Below, piece after piece: positions 24,990 through 34,019 of a DNA stretch of 37,672 nucleotides. Location: positions 1-37,672 of the forward strand of contig JAAZEM010000056.1 of NCBI GenBank assembly GCA_012512265.1, given 5' to 3'. Source of the DNA: Armatimonadota bacterium. GTDB taxonomy: Bacteria > Armatimonadota > JAAZEB01. The position numbers were made by a program, and so were the translations under genes. The number at the start of each line of letters is the position of its first letter. Position 1 is the stretch's first letter. The notes below the pieces were generated by a model. The model was not told where the DNA came from, did not search any database, and worked only from the letters and a program-made list of their open reading frames with translations.

Positions 24990-25180
24990 TATGATGGAGA
25001 GTGGGGGAACCCGCGCCTCTCGCATGAGAGGAATGGCGGGTGGGAATCCCTGGCGCCTGATCGATACCTGGGAAAAAGACGTGAGAGGAGGGTGGGAGCT
25101 GCAGGGGGCTCTCTCCTCCCCGCATCCAGGGGGAGCGAGGAGGATTCTGGAGTTTCTCTCCCCCTGCACCCCAGAGCGAT
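24990..25180 (+). promoter_or_regulatory. Structured leader of the mannose-6-phosphate isomerase gene
   Basis: This region lies between tamB and the isomerase start and holds no gene. TATGAT (24990-24995) is a possible -10 box; no good -35 precedes it. A nested hairpin follows: ACCCGC (25009-25014) with GCGGGT (25036-25041), enclosing CCTCTC/GAGAGG (25016-25021/25026-25031). Further down, CCCCCTGCA (25160-25168), just before the start codon, can pair perfectly with TGCAGGGGG (25100-25108). The overlapping CTCCCCCTG (25158-25166) can instead pair with CAGGGGGAG (25127-25135). The two pairings exclude each other. The start codon itself has only a weak ribosome-binding site. Confidence 0.45.
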
Positions 25181-26170
25181 ATGGACGTTTACCCGCTACG
25201 GTTCAGTGATCTCTTCATGGAGCGCGTGTGGGGAGGACGTGGTCTGGAGCGCGTGTTGGGAAAGACGCTGCCTCCAGAGAAGAGGATTGGCGAGTCGTGG
25301 GAGGTCTCGGATCAGCCGGGGGCGATGAGCGCGGTCCGCAACGGTGCGTACGCGGGTTTGACCCTGGGCGAATTGCGCGAGCGGTTTCCGGAGGAGCTGA
25401 TGGGGCCGCGCGGCCTGGCGATGGGCCGCGGCCGCTTCCCGCTCCTGATCAAGTTTCTCGATTGCGAGGACCGGCTTTCCGTCCAGGTGCACCCGGATGA
25501 CGCCTACGCGGCGGCCCACGAGGGTGGATCTCTCGGAAAGACCGAGATGTGGTATGTGGTGGCGGCGGAACCGGGAGCAGTCCTCTGGTGCGGGCTGAAG
25601 CCGGGGATCGACCGGCCGGCGCTGGAGAGCGCCATTGCCGAAGGGCGCGTTCCGGAAACGCTGGCGGAGGTGCCCGTCTCGCCCGGCGACTGCTTCTTCA
25701 TCCCCGCGGGCACAGTCCACGCGCTCGGTGGCGGCCTGATCATCTGCGAGATCCAGCAGAACTCGGATGTGACCTACCGTTTCTACGATTGGGGGCGCGT
25801 CGGCCTCGATGGTCGTCCGCGCGAATTGCACGTTCAGAAGTCGCTGGATGTGATCCGGTACGGGGCGGATCGCAACCCGCGTTGCCTGGTGCAGGAGATG
25901 GATGTGCCCGGCGCGACGGTAGCCCGCCTGGTGACCTGTCCAGAATTCGCTGCTGAGAAGCTGGTCATCACGGGGTTGCTGGAGTCTAACACCGGGGAGA
26001 CGAGTTTCCACGCGCTCACTGCGGTGATGGGGGAAGGCCACGTGCGCGCCGGGGAGGGCGCGCCGGAGCCGTTGCGTCGGGGCGAGACGCTCCTCATCCC
26101 CAGCGCCGCTGGTCGCTACGAGATCGAATCGGCGGGCGAGCTGGTGGTGTTGCGCGCGTTCGTCCCGTAA
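25181..26170 (+). CDS. manA: Mannose-6-phosphate isomerase, class I
   Basis: This 329-residue cupin enzyme interconverts mannose-6-phosphate and fructose-6-phosphate, feeding GDP-mannose and surface-polysaccharide synthesis. Its start, MDVYPLRFSDLFMERVWGGRGLE, is the family N-terminus, which fixes the start codon. Zinc ligands are visible as Q102 and H104 in VQVHPDD, E122 in KTEMWYV, and H180 in IPAGTVHALG. Length fits the short bacterial class I form. Substrate-loop sequence QNSDVTYRFYDWGR follows. The gene is probably monocistronic, behind the structured leader, and converges on adk. No other mannose gene is adjacent. Confidence 0.94.
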   Translation: MDVYPLRFSDLFMERVWGGRGLERVLGKTLPPEKRIGESWEVSDQPGAMSAVRNGAYAGLTLGELRERFPEELMGPRGLAMGRGRFPLLIKFLDCEDRLSVQVHPDDAYAAAHEGGSLGKTEMWYVVAAEPGAVLWCGLKPGIDRPALESAIAEGRVPETLAEVPVSPGDCFFIPAGTVHALGGGLIICEIQQNSDVTYRFYDWGRVGLDGRPRELHVQKSLDVIRYGADRNPRCLVQEMDVPGATVARLVTCPEFAAEKLVITGLLESNTGETSFHALTAVMGEGHVRAGEGAPEPLRRGETLLIPSAAGRYEIESAGELVVLRAFVP

Positions 26171-26193
26171 CGATGGGGTGATGCGGGGGAAGG

Positions 26194-26234
26194 ATGGAAG
26201 CCGCGTCCGCGACGGGTGCGGGCCGCGCTTCCAT
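26194..26234. terminator. Hairpin between convergent manA and adk
   Basis: ATGGAAGC (26194-26201) pairs perfectly with GCTTCCAT (26227-26234), extended inward by GCG/CGC across a single bulge. It lies in the 87-base gap between two convergent stop codons. On the plus strand a short T-containing stretch follows; this suits a bidirectional terminator. Confidence 0.55.
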
Positions 26235-26257
26235 GCCTTCATGCTTCAGGTGGTGCT

Positions 26258-26902
26258 TTATCCCTTCAGCAGCGCCAGCGCGGTGCCGAGCACCTCCTCC
26301 GGCGTTCCGGTGCCATCCACCGGGCGCAGGAGCCCCTTGGTGCGGTAGTAGTCGGTCAGCGGCGCGGTTGCCTCTGCGTAGACCTTCAGGCGCTGGCGGA
26401 TCGCCTCGGGCTGGTCATCATCGCGCTGGTAGACCTCGCCCCCGCACTTATCGCAGACGCCTTCTTGCTTCGTGGGCATGTTGTCAATGTGATAGATCGC
26501 CCCGCACTGGCGGCAGACGCGCCGGCCGGAGAGGCGGCGGACAACGGTCTCCTCGGGCACGACGATGTCGAGGACGGCATCGAGGGGCTGGTTGCTCTCC
26601 TCAAGAACCTTATCGAGGGCCTCGGCCTGGGGGACGGTGCGAGGGAAGCCATCGAGGATGAAGCCCGCGTTCACGTCGGGGCGGGAGAGGCGCTGCTTCA
26701 CCATGCCGATGACGACCTCGTCGGGCACCAGGGCGCCGCGATCCATGTAGCTTTTTGCCTTCTTGCCCAGCTCCGTGCCGGCCGCAACCTCCTCGCGGAA
26801 GATGTCGCCCGTCGAGATATGAACGACGCCAAGAGCTTTGGAGAGTTGCTTGGCAAGCGTGCCTTTGCCGGCGCCCGGGGCGCCCAGAAGAACCAATCGC
26901 AT
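26258..26902 (-). CDS. adk: Adenylate kinase, zinc-containing long form
   Basis: This 214-residue enzyme interconverts ATP + AMP and 2 ADP. The P-loop is GAPGAGKGT (7-15). The AMP-binding region includes [10 protein letters not shown] and [10 protein letters not shown]. The LID holds a four-cysteine zinc site, CRQC then CDKC, with the IYHI strand between them. GGGAGGAG precedes ATG 26902. An open frame continues upstream to 27334 but crosses the neighbouring promoter and is not used. In most bacteria adk lies between secY and map or infA in the ribosomal-protein cluster; here it is isolated and divergent from the spermidine-synthase-like gene. Confidence 0.97.
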   Translation of the reverse strand: MRLVLLGAPGAGKGTLAKQLSKALGVVHISTGDIFREEVAAGTELGKKAKSYMDRGALVPDEVVIGMVKQRLSRPDVNAGFILDGFPRTVPQAEALDKVLEESNQPLDAVLDIVVPEETVVRRLSGRRVCRQCGAIYHIDNMPTKQEGVCDKCGGEVYQRDDDQPEAIRQRLKVYAEATAPLTDYYRTKGLLRPVDGTGTPEEVLGTALALLKG

Positions 26903-27057
26903 TCTATCTCCTCCCATCGCCCCGGCGCGGAGTGTTGGTCTGTACCGGGGCGGACTGTCTGGGCGCTGCCAGACCAAGGGTGCTTCTCGCGCCTCCAGAC
27001 ACTCCTTTGAGTTCGCCTGCCGCCCGCCATCCTCCTTGCGCGAGCCGTGCCCGTCCG

Positions 27058-27087
27058 TTGACGCCTCTTTGCGGCGCGTGCTATACT
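27058..27087 (+). promoter_or_regulatory. Promoter of the spermidine-synthase-like gene
   Basis: TTGACG (27058-27063), 18 bases, TATACT (27082-27087) with TGC in the extended -10 position, about 120 bases before the start codon. Confidence 0.7.
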
Positions 27088-27209
27088 GGAGTGCCGGCGC
27101 GGAGGGGCCGCGGCCGGAAAGGCCTGGGGCCAAGGAGAGCTTCTCGCGGCACCAGCGAGCGCCCTTGTCCCCGTCTCGCGCGCGCAGGCCCGTTAGAAGG
27201 AGCAACTGC

Positions 27210-28682
27210 ATGGCGTTGAGGATAGCGGTGTTTGGCAGCGGGGCCGTGCTCATGGCCCTGGAGATTCTCGCCTTTCGCATCATCGGCAAGACTTTCGGCA
27301 CCGCCTTGCGCGAGACGACGGCCGTGATCGCCATCTTCCTGATCTCGATGAGCCTTGGCTACTGGCTCGGCGGCAAAGCGGGCGACCGTTGGCCGTGCCG
27401 GCGCACGCTCGTGCTCCCGATGGCCGGCGCCGGGCTCTACATCCTCTTCATCCCGCTGCTGGACGAGACGATCTCGGAGCGGGTCTTCGACTCCGCGCTC
27501 CCGCTCGGGTTACATGCTCTCACGGCGTGCGCCCTCTTCTTCGCGGTGCCCTCGCTGCTCATGGCCACCGTGTCGCCGGTTGCCATCCGTCTCCTCGCGC
27601 AAGCAGTGGAGCAGACGGGCAAGGTGGCGGGGAGCGTCTCCGCGCTCTCCACGGTAGGCAGCATTCTCGGCACGATCCTGATGGGCTTCTACTTGATCGA
27701 CGCCATCGGGAGCGTGAAGCTCCTGACGGTGGCATTGGGAGGCACCATGCTGGCACTATCTGCTCTCGCCGCGCTTGGAATGCGCCTGAAGCCCGCTGCG
27801 GCAGGCCTGGCTCTCCTGCTGCTGGCTGGCAGCGGGGCTTCCGCCAACATCATCTACGAGCGAGACAGCAGCTACCACCACATCGTCGTGCGCGAGGAAG
27901 ACGGCTTCCGCATCCTCTACTTCGACAACGCCCCCCAGAGCCAAATGAGTGTGGCCGACCCGACCTCCGGCGCTTTTGAGTACTGCGACTATTTCAGTTC
28001 CGCCTTCCTCTTCAAGCCCGATATCAAGGATGTCCTGATGCTCGGCCTCGGGGGCGGCTCCATCCCCAAGCGCTTCCTCAAGGATAACCCCAACGTGCGC
28101 ATGGATGTGGTCGATGTCGATGCCCAGGTCGTCGCCGTGGCCAGGCGATTCTTCGCGGTGCAACCCGGACCCCGGCTCAACCTGATCGTGGCCGATGGTC
28201 GCGCCTACCTGAAGCGCACCCGGAAGAAGTATGACTACATCCTGATCGATGCCTACACTCGCAACCGCTACGGCTCCACCATCCCGGTCCATCTCACCAC
28301 GCGCGAGTTTTTCGAGCAGGTGAGCAAATGTCTGCGCCCAGGCGGGATCGTCGCCTACAACGTGATTGCCCAGGTGGGCCACGCCAACGATGGGATCATC
28401 ACCGCGCTGCTGAGGACGATGGACGCCCACTTCACCACGCCCTATCTTTTCCAGGCGGAGAGTAGCTGGAACACCGTGATCATGGCGTTCAAGGGCACGC
28501 CGCAGCGGCTGACCCGCGACGCTCTGCTTCGCCGGGCCCAGGAGGCGGTCCGCGCCGGCCGGATCAAGCTTCCAGGTTTCGAGAAGCGCGCCGGCAATAT
28601 CGTCCCCGTGCCCGATCTAAAGAACGCGATCCTCCTCACGGATGATAATGCACCGGTGGACCGTCTCCTCCGCGGACGCTGA
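27210..28682 (+). CDS. Membrane-anchored spermidine-synthase-like methyltransferase-fold protein
   Basis: This 490-residue fusion protein has about seven transmembrane helices in residues 1-210 (the half-MFS-like region seen in fused MFS/spermidine synthases) and a Rossmann domain from about 215. The SAM-type loop is [13 protein letters not shown] (277-288), followed by VDVDAQVV and ADGRAYL. The position of the catalytic Asp motif reads LIDAYTRN. True aminopropyltransferases have GGGDG, with an Asp that anchors the substrate. Here Ser follows the glycines, so polyamine synthesis is uncertain. A membrane-localised methyl- or aminopropyltransferase with another acceptor is equally possible. I start at ATG 27210 behind AGAAGGAG. 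Open frame upstream to 26838 overlaps adk antisense and has no start signal. No polyamine genes are adjacent. Confidence 0.8.
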   Translation: MALRIAVFGSGAVLMALEILAFRIIGKTFGTALRETTAVIAIFLISMSLGYWLGGKAGDRWPCRRTLVLPMAGAGLYILFIPLLDETISERVFDSALPLGLHALTACALFFAVPSLLMATVSPVAIRLLAQAVEQTGKVAGSVSALSTVGSILGTILMGFYLIDAIGSVKLLTVALGGTMLALSALAALGMRLKPAAAGLALLLLAGSGASANIIYERDSSYHHIVVREEDGFRILYFDNAPQSQMSVADPTSGAFEYCDYFSSAFLFKPDIKDVLMLGLGGGSIPKRFLKDNPNVRMDVVDVDAQVVAVARRFFAVQPGPRLNLIVADGRAYLKRTRKKYDYILIDAYTRNRYGSTIPVHLTTREFFEQVSKCLRPGGIVAYNVIAQVGHANDGIITALLRTMDAHFTTPYLFQAESSWNTVIMAFKGTPQRLTRDALLRRAQEAVRAGRIKLPGFEKRAGNIVPVPDLKNAILLTDDNAPVDRLLRGR

Positions 28683-28977
28683 GCGAAGCAGGGCGCTCCC
28701 ACTCTCGGAGCACCTCCCGGGAACCATTCCACTCTCCCTGAACCGTAGTGCAACCCCGGCGCCCGGTGCCGCGGGCGCTCTCACGCCTCTCGAAGCCCCG
28801 GCCATGGAAACCGTCTCTCCTGGCAAGAGTACACTGCTCTGCGTCGAATAAAGGGCCAACCCGTTTGCTCTCCGAGCCCCCGCTTTCCACCCGCCTGCTG
28901 GTGAAAAACACCGGCGGAGTGTAACGGCCTGACGTAAACGGGGCAGAGCAGGATGCTCACGGGATGGGAGAATCAGG
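28683..28977. other. Gap between the spermidine-synthase-like gene and the CRISPR-Cas operon
   Basis: No protein gene is supported here. The distal part presumably contains the cas operon promoter, but I could not assign a convincing -35/-10 pair. A small hairpin with an A-rich loop, CCGCC..GGTG-AAAAA-CACC..GGCGG, lies near 28890-28918, about 60 bases before cas3. The cas3 ribosome-binding site is GGGAG, seven to eleven bases upstream of ATG 28978. Confidence 0.4.
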
Positions 28978-31356
28978 ATGTACCACGCACACAGTGCACC
29001 TCCGGGAGGGAAGCCCCAGAGTGTGAAGGAGCACCTGTCGGAGGTCGCGCGCCGCGCCCGCGAGTTCGCGGATCCGTTCGGCGCCGGAGACGAGGCCGAG
29101 CTTGCCGGGCTCCTTCACGACATTGGGAAGTACACCCGGGTTTTTCAGGAGCGCCTGCAGGGCCGGGCGAACGGCCTGGATCATTGGTCCCCCGGGGCAT
29201 GGATCGCATTGTCGGATCCGGCGCGGGCGATTGCTGCTGCGCTCGCGATCCAAGGCCATCATGTCGGCCTCCAGAAGGGTGATCGGGCCTCTCTTCGCGC
29301 GATGGAGCCAGGTCGTCTTCAGGCAATGCATCCACTTGGGCTGAAGCTGACGGAGGCTGCCACCGAGCCGCTGCGGTTGTGCTTCCAGAGCGATGGTCTC
29401 CGGCTGCCCCAGGTGGCGAAGCCACTCTGCAGTGTTGCACAGATGGTGACGGCCGCGGCCATGCTGGATGTGCGAATGCTCTACTCTGCCCTCGTGGATG
29501 CCGACTTTTTGGACACCGAGCGCCACTTCCATGCGGAACGGCGTCCAGGGCTACCGTTGCAGCCAGAACGCGCGCTGGCGCTGGTACAGGCCCGCGTCAC
29601 CGCTCTCAGACAACAGAGCGGATCCTCAACAGTGGCTTCGCCGAAGGTCCAATCGGTGCGCGATGATCTCTGGGCCGCATGCTTGGAGGCCGCCGCTGGC
29701 CCCCCGGGGCTCTATACCCTTTCGGCGCCAACAGGATCCGGCAAGACTCTCTCGATGCTCGGCTTCGCTCTCCAGCATGCAGTCGTCCATGCGAGCACAA
29801 CAGAAGCGGGCCACCCTCGGTTTCGCCGGATCATCATGGTGGTGCCGTACCTCAGCATCATCGATCAGACGGTGAATCTGTATCGGAGCATCCTGGCCGA
29901 GGAGCTGGGCGCGGAATACATTCTGGAGCACCACAGCCTCGCCGGAACGCGCCTGGAATCGGCGCCCGAGGGTGGGGATGAGCTCGACTCGGAAAGCGAA
30001 GCCCGCCAGCGCGCGCGACAGCTCGCGGAGAACTGGGATGCGCCGCTGATTGTGACCACGAGCGTCCAGTTCTTGGAGTCACTCTTCGCAAACCGCCCGT
30101 CGGCGTGTCGCAAGCTTCATAATCTGGCGAACAGCATCGTGCTCTTCGACGAGGTGCAGACTTTGCCAATCCATCTGACGGTGCCCACGCTGGCCACCCT
30201 CTCGTGGCTGGCGAAGAGGTACGGGGCGACCATTGTCTTCTCTACGGCCACACAGCCCGCGTTTTCGCACCTGGACGAGCACGTGCGTGCTCTTGGCCAC
30301 CCTGAATCGGGGTGGCAGCCGCGCGAGATCGTGCCGATGCACTACCGCCTCTTTGAGCGGACTGGGGAAGAGCGCCGCACGCGGGTACATTGGCCAAGTC
30401 CCGGGGAGCGCACCAGCTGGGACGAGTTGGCAGCCCGCGTGGCAGAAGAGGTGCGCGCAGCCGAGGCGAACGCTGAGAGCTCTGGACAGACGCTCTGTGT
30501 CGTCAATATGAAGCGACATGCCCTCGCTCTCGTGGATCTGCTACGCGAGCGCGGAGTCGAGCGTCTGCGGCATCTATCGACGAGCATGTGCCCTGCGCAT
30601 CGCGCTGCAGTTCTCAGCGAGATCAAGGGATGGCTGGATCCCGCCCACCCGGAGCCCTGTTGTCTTGTGGCAACTCAGTGTATCGAGGCGGGAGTCGATG
30701 TTGATTTTGCCACCGTCTATCGTGCGCTCGCGCCACTAGATGCTATTGCCCAAGCCGCTGGCCGGTGCAATCGTCACGGACGGCGGCCAGTGGGCGATGT
30801 GGTCGTCTTCCGACCAGACGACGAGGAGCGTCTTTACCCCACTGATGCCTACCAACAGGCGGCGCTCGTGACCGACTCGCTGCTGCGCCGGCGCGGACCA
30901 GAGGGAATGGATCTTTACGACCCCGAGCTGTTCGCCACCTACTATCGCGAGCTGTATGATCTGGCCCGCCCACAGGAGCAGAGGGAAGCCCTACGGGATG
31001 CGATCCGCGCCCAGAACTTCCCCGAGGTGGCACGCCTCTACCGCCTGATCGAGAAGGATGCCGTCAATCTGCTGGTACGCTACCCGGAGGCCGAATCCGA
31101 GGTCGAGGCTCTCGCCGCGGAAGTGCGCCGCGAGGGCCTGACTGCCAGCTGGGTGCGCCGGGCTCGGCCCTATTCGGTCGCCATCTACCGCCCAGATCGC
31201 GCCATGCTCCAGAGCAGCTTTCTGGAGCCAGTGCCGCTGCGTGGCAAGGGCCGGGCCGGAGAGGCTCAGGACTGGTTCCTTTGCTTAGATCCCGAATGCT
31301 ACGATCCCGATCTCGGCCTGAATCTTCCGGCCGGCTCGCGGAGTTTGGTCTTCTAG
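28978..31356 (+). CDS. cas3: CRISPR-associated nuclease-helicase Cas3, type I-C, HD plus helicase
   Basis: This 792-residue effector nuclease is recruited by target-bound Cascade to nick and unwind DNA in the 3'-5' direction. The N-terminal HD nuclease domain has H19 (EHLSEVARRA), the HD pair H47-D48 (LLHDIGKY), H69 (DHWSPGAW) and H94-H95 (QGHHVGLQ). The SF2 helicase follows with Walker A APTGSGKT (K256), the DEVQ box at 391-394, motif III STATQP, ATQCIEAGVDVDF and motif VI QAAGRCNRHGRR. All key residues appear intact. It is the first gene of the operon. The stop at 31356 is followed by a 112-base gap with a very stable hairpin before cas5c, unlike the overlapping genes downstream. Confidence 0.97.
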   Translation: MYHAHSAPPGGKPQSVKEHLSEVARRAREFADPFGAGDEAELAGLLHDIGKYTRVFQERLQGRANGLDHWSPGAWIALSDPARAIAAALAIQGHHVGLQKGDRASLRAMEPGRLQAMHPLGLKLTEAATEPLRLCFQSDGLRLPQVAKPLCSVAQMVTAAAMLDVRMLYSALVDADFLDTERHFHAERRPGLPLQPERALALVQARVTALRQQSGSSTVASPKVQSVRDDLWAACLEAAAGPPGLYTLSAPTGSGKTLSMLGFALQHAVVHASTTEAGHPRFRRIIMVVPYLSIIDQTVNLYRSILAEELGAEYILEHHSLAGTRLESAPEGGDELDSESEARQRARQLAENWDAPLIVTTSVQFLESLFANRPSACRKLHNLANSIVLFDEVQTLPIHLTVPTLATLSWLAKRYGATIVFSTATQPAFSHLDEHVRALGHPESGWQPREIVPMHYRLFERTGEERRTRVHWPSPGERTSWDELAARVAEEVRAAEANAESSGQTLCVVNMKRHALALVDLLRERGVERLRHLSTSMCPAHRAAVLSEIKGWLDPAHPEPCCLVATQCIEAGVDVDFATVYRALAPLDAIAQAAGRCNRHGRRPVGDVVVFRPDDEERLYPTDAYQQAALVTDSLLRRRGPEGMDLYDPELFATYYRELYDLARPQEQREALRDAIRAQNFPEVARLYRLIEKDAVNLLVRYPEAESEVEALAAEVRREGLTASWVRRARPYSVAIYRPDRAMLQSSFLEPVPLRGKGRAGEAQDWFLCLDPECYDPDLGLNLPAGSRSLVF

Positions 31357-31411
31357 GCATGTTTGCCGTATGGAGTGGCCGTTTATGGAACGTATCTAAG
31401 AAGAATCTGCT

Positions 31412-31439
31412 CGTTGCCCGGCGGCTCCGCCGGGCAACG
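31412..31439 (+). terminator. Very stable hairpin between cas3 and cas5c
   Basis: Bases 31412-31424 are perfectly complementary to 31427-31439 (13 bp, effectively 12 bp with a GCTC loop), G/C-rich. No U-tract follows. It separates cas3 from the Cascade genes and sits 30 bases before the cas5c start, upstream of the ribosome-binding site. It could act as a partial terminator, an mRNA-end stabiliser that sets cas3:Cascade ratios, or a substrate for an endonuclease. Confidence 0.6.
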
Positions 31440-31468
31440 AATCGCCGCATGCGAAAGGAGGAACGGAT

Positions 31469-32239
31469 ATGACCCCCAACCGCCAGCTCCTGGAAGTCTG
31501 GGGGGACCTCGCGTGCTTCACTCGACCTGAACTGAAGACGGAGCGGGTGTCTTACCCCTTGATCACCCCCTCGGCGGCGCGCGCCATCTTCGATGCCATC
31601 TACCACAAGCCGAAGTTCATCTGGCAGGTGCGCCGCATCGAGGTGCTGCCACCACGGCATGGCAGCGCTGCTTGGGACGCCTCTGGAGCACCGCGCTTCA
31701 TCGCCCTTCGACGCAATGAGATGAAGGATCACAGCTGGAGCACCGACGAGATCATCCAGTGGGCGCTTGGAAAAGCGGAGCCCAAACCCCTCTTTGCGGA
31801 CGCTGACAAAGAGGTGCTGGGCACGGATGAACGCGGGCGAACGCAGCGCCAGACGATGGCGCTGAGAGACGTGCGCTATCGCCTCCATGCCGAGATACGC
31901 CCCTGGCCAGAGTTCCAGAGCGAGCTTCCAGCGATGGAAGCTCAGTTCCGACGCCGGGCGGCTGCCGGGCAGTGCATCTATCAGCCCTACCTCGGCTGCC
32001 GCGAGTTCCCCGCCTACTTCCGGCTGTGCGAAGATAAGCCCGCAGAGCCCGCCGCGCCCATCAACCTCGACGTAGGCTGGATGCTCTACGACGTCTTCGA
32101 TCTGTCACGCCCTGGCAGCAGTACCGATGCCGCATGCATCAGCTTCTTCCGAGCGGTGGTCCGTTCTGGGGTGCTGGATGTACCCGAATACGCCAGTGAC
32201 GAGGTGCGCAAGCCATACGGAAGGGGGAACCATGATTGA
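31469..32239 (+). CDS. cas5c: Cas5c (Cas5d), Cascade subunit and presumed pre-crRNA endonuclease
   Basis: This 256-residue type I-C Cas5 replaces the missing Cas6: it cleaves pre-crRNA at the 3' base of the repeat hairpin and stays bound to the 5' handle. The RRM-like N-terminus (LEVWGDLACFTRPELKTERVSYPLITPSAARAIF) is classic. Tyr45 in AIYHKP matches the active-site Tyr of the characterised Bacillus enzyme (Tyr46, from memory). The Lys-His pair that completes that active site should lie just before the RRA-GQC block. There this protein reads LPAMEAQFRRRAAAGQCIYQ, with no Lys-His. AAAGGAGG lies seven bases before ATG 31469, an optimal ribosome-binding site. The 3' end overlaps cas8c by eight bases. 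Confidence 0.95.
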   Translation: MTPNRQLLEVWGDLACFTRPELKTERVSYPLITPSAARAIFDAIYHKPKFIWQVRRIEVLPPRHGSAAWDASGAPRFIALRRNEMKDHSWSTDEIIQWALGKAEPKPLFADADKEVLGTDERGRTQRQTMALRDVRYRLHAEIRPWPEFQSELPAMEAQFRRRAAAGQCIYQPYLGCREFPAYFRLCEDKPAEPAAPINLDVGWMLYDVFDLSRPGSSTDAACISFFRAVVRSGVLDVPEYASDEVRKPYGRGNHD

Positions 32240-34019
32240 CCGCCTGGTGAGCTATGCGCGCTCCGAGGGCCTGATCGCAGAGCCTGGCTTCACGCCCAAA
32301 GAGGTGAAGTGGGCCGTGGATATCTCGGATGGGCGCTACGCGGGTCTTCTATCGCTGGGAGATCCCGAGCTGAAGCGCCATTCGGGCCGCCGATTTCCCT
32401 GCTGCCCGGATCTCTCACAACCCGAGTTGACGGTGTTCAAAGGCGTGGGAACCCATTTCCTGGTAGCCGCCTGCGACCAGGTTGCCCTCTACCCAGAGCC
32501 TGATCCGCGTAAGCGGGAAGGTTGTAAGACGCTACAGAAGCACGCCTTCTTCATCAGACTGCTCCGCGACGCATCCGAGGATGTTCCACAGCTAGCGGCC
32601 GCAGCGAGCGTTCTGGAAGATCCTTCAGTCCTGGAGAAGTTGCGCGCCGATCTGGCAGCGCATAAGGCGAAGGCAACCGACAGGATCACCGTTCGGATCG
32701 ATGGAGACTTCCCGGTCGAAAGCGATGCCTGGCATCCCTGGTGGCGGCGATTCCGCATGAGTATCGCAAAGAGAAAGGCCGAAACCGGGAAGAGGCCGAG
32801 CCAGGGCCGGCCTATGGTTTGCCTTGCCACGGGCCAGCTGGTGGAGCCCGAGCCGACACACCCGAAGATCAGCGGTCTCGTCGATGTGGGCGGCCAATCG
32901 GCAGGCAGCGTGCTCATTGGCTACGATAAGGCCGCCTTCCGCTCCTACGGTCTCAGCCAATCCGAGAACGGCGCTATGTCGGCCGAGACCGCGACTGCCT
33001 ATCGAGAGGCGCTGAACCACCTTCTCAGTCACCACAGCCGCAAGCTGGTTGGTGCGAAGGTGGTCCATTGGTATCAGGGGCGCGCCAAGGTGGAGAAGGA
33101 GGAGGACCCCATCGCCTGGCTAGATGAGCCCCCCGAAGAGGAGCGCGAGCAAGAGGCGCTCCAGCAGCAGGAGAGTTCTGCGGCACAGCGACGCGCCGCG
33201 GAACTCCTCGACGCGCTGCGCACGGGCAAACGCCCCGATCTCCTCGACAGCCGGTACTGCGCGCTCACTCTCTCCGGGAGCGGAGGACGCGTGATGGTAC
33301 GCGAGTGGATGGAAGGCGCTTTCGAGGAGCTGGTATCGAACGTCAATGCGTGGTTCAATGACTTTTCCATCGTCCGCCGTGACGGTACGGGCCTCACCTC
33401 GCCCCCCAAGTTCCTGGCGGTTCTAGCCAGTACTGCGCGCGAGTTGAACGACGTTCCTGCCCCACACGCGAGTGTGCTGTGGCAGGCAGCTGTCAACGGC
33501 CGGCCCATCCCGCGCCAGGTGATGGCGCTTGCCCTTGCTCGGGTGAGGATCGCTTTGATCCGGGATGATCCCGTCAGCCATGCGGGGATGGGCTTGCTCA
33601 AGGCATATCACATTCGCAAAGGAGGTATGATGACACCCTACTTGAACGAAGAACACCCAGAGCCGGCATACCACTGCGGCCGGCTGATGGCCCTGCTGGC
33701 TCGCGTCCAGTACGCTGCTCTTGGCGACGTGGGAGCGGGCCTGGTGCAACGCTACTACGCCGCGGCGAGCGCCACTCCTGCCCTTGTCCTGGGCCGACTT
33801 ATCCGGACCAGCCAGTTTCATCTGAACAAGCTCGAACCGGGGCTCGCATACTGGCATGAGACGAGGATCGCCCAGGTGTGGGGACGCATCAGGGATCGAG
33901 TCCCCGCTGTGCTCTCGCTCGAAGAGCAGAGCCTCTTCGCTCTCGGCTATTACCAACAGCTCGCTTTCGACCGCAGCACATCGCCCACTAGCAACCAGAA
34001 GGAGAACAACCATGCCTGA
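32232..34019 (+). CDS. cas8c: Cas8c, large subunit of type I-C Cascade
   Basis: This 595-residue protein (Csd1 family) recognises the PAM and helps open target DNA. Typical Csd1 stretches are [13 protein letters not shown] at the start, [41 protein letters not shown] in the middle (in segments), and VHWYQGRA before the acidic linker ([14 protein letters not shown]). The C-terminal helical part (from about residue 466) is equivalent to the small subunit and has its own internal translation start. Its start, ATG 32232, overlaps the cas5c stop by eight bases, and its stop overlaps cas7c by eight bases. An open frame upstream to 32127 lies inside cas5c and is not used. Confidence 0.95.
   Translation: MIDRLVSYARSEGLIAEPGFTPKEVKWAVDISDGRYAGLLSLGDPELKRHSGRRFPCCPDLSQPELTVFKGVGTHFLVAACDQVALYPEPDPRKREGCKTLQKHAFFIRLLRDASEDVPQLAAAASVLEDPSVLEKLRADLAAHKAKATDRITVRIDGDFPVESDAWHPWWRRFRMSIAKRKAETGKRPSQGRPMVCLATGQLVEPEPTHPKISGLVDVGGQSAGSVLIGYDKAAFRSYGLSQSENGAMSAETATAYREALNHLLSHHSRKLVGAKVVHWYQGRAKVEKEEDPIAWLDEPPEEEREQEALQQQESSAAQRRAAELLDALRTGKRPDLLDSRYCALTLSGSGGRVMVREWMEGAFEELVSNVNAWFNDFSIVRRDGTGLTSPPKFLAVLASTARELNDVPAPHASVLWQAAVNGRPIPRQVMALALARVRIALIRDDPVSHAGMGLLKAYHIRKGGMMTPYLNEEHPEPAYHCGRLMALLARVQYAALGDVGAGLVQRYYAAASATPALVLGRLIRTSQFHLNKLEPGLAYWHETRIAQVWGRIRDRVPAVLSLEEQSLFALGYYQQLAFDRSTSPTSNQKENNHA
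33627..34019 (+). CDS. cas11c: Cas11c, small subunit from an internal start within cas8c
   Basis: Inside cas8c, in the same frame, a near-perfect Shine-Dalgarno sequence AAAGGAGGT (33618-33626) is followed by two ATG codons, at 33627 and 33630. Spacing favours the second, giving a 129-residue helical protein starting [19 protein letters not shown]. Type I-C systems are known to make Cas11c in this way from the 3' part of cas8c, and the length and position match. Cas11c lines the belly of Cascade, two copies in the structures I recall, and is needed for interference. The same AAAGGAGG motif precedes cas5c, supporting true initiation here. Confidence 0.8.
   Translation: MMTPYLNEEHPEPAYHCGRLMALLARVQYAALGDVGAGLVQRYYAAASATPALVLGRLIRTSQFHLNKLEPGLAYWHETRIAQVWGRIRDRVPAVLSLEEQSLFALGYYQQLAFDRSTSPTSNQKENNHA

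Noticed and set aside
28683..28977. Degenerate second CRISPR or toxin-antitoxin gene upstream of cas3
   Set aside because: No repeat related to the array and no open frame with a recognisable product were found.
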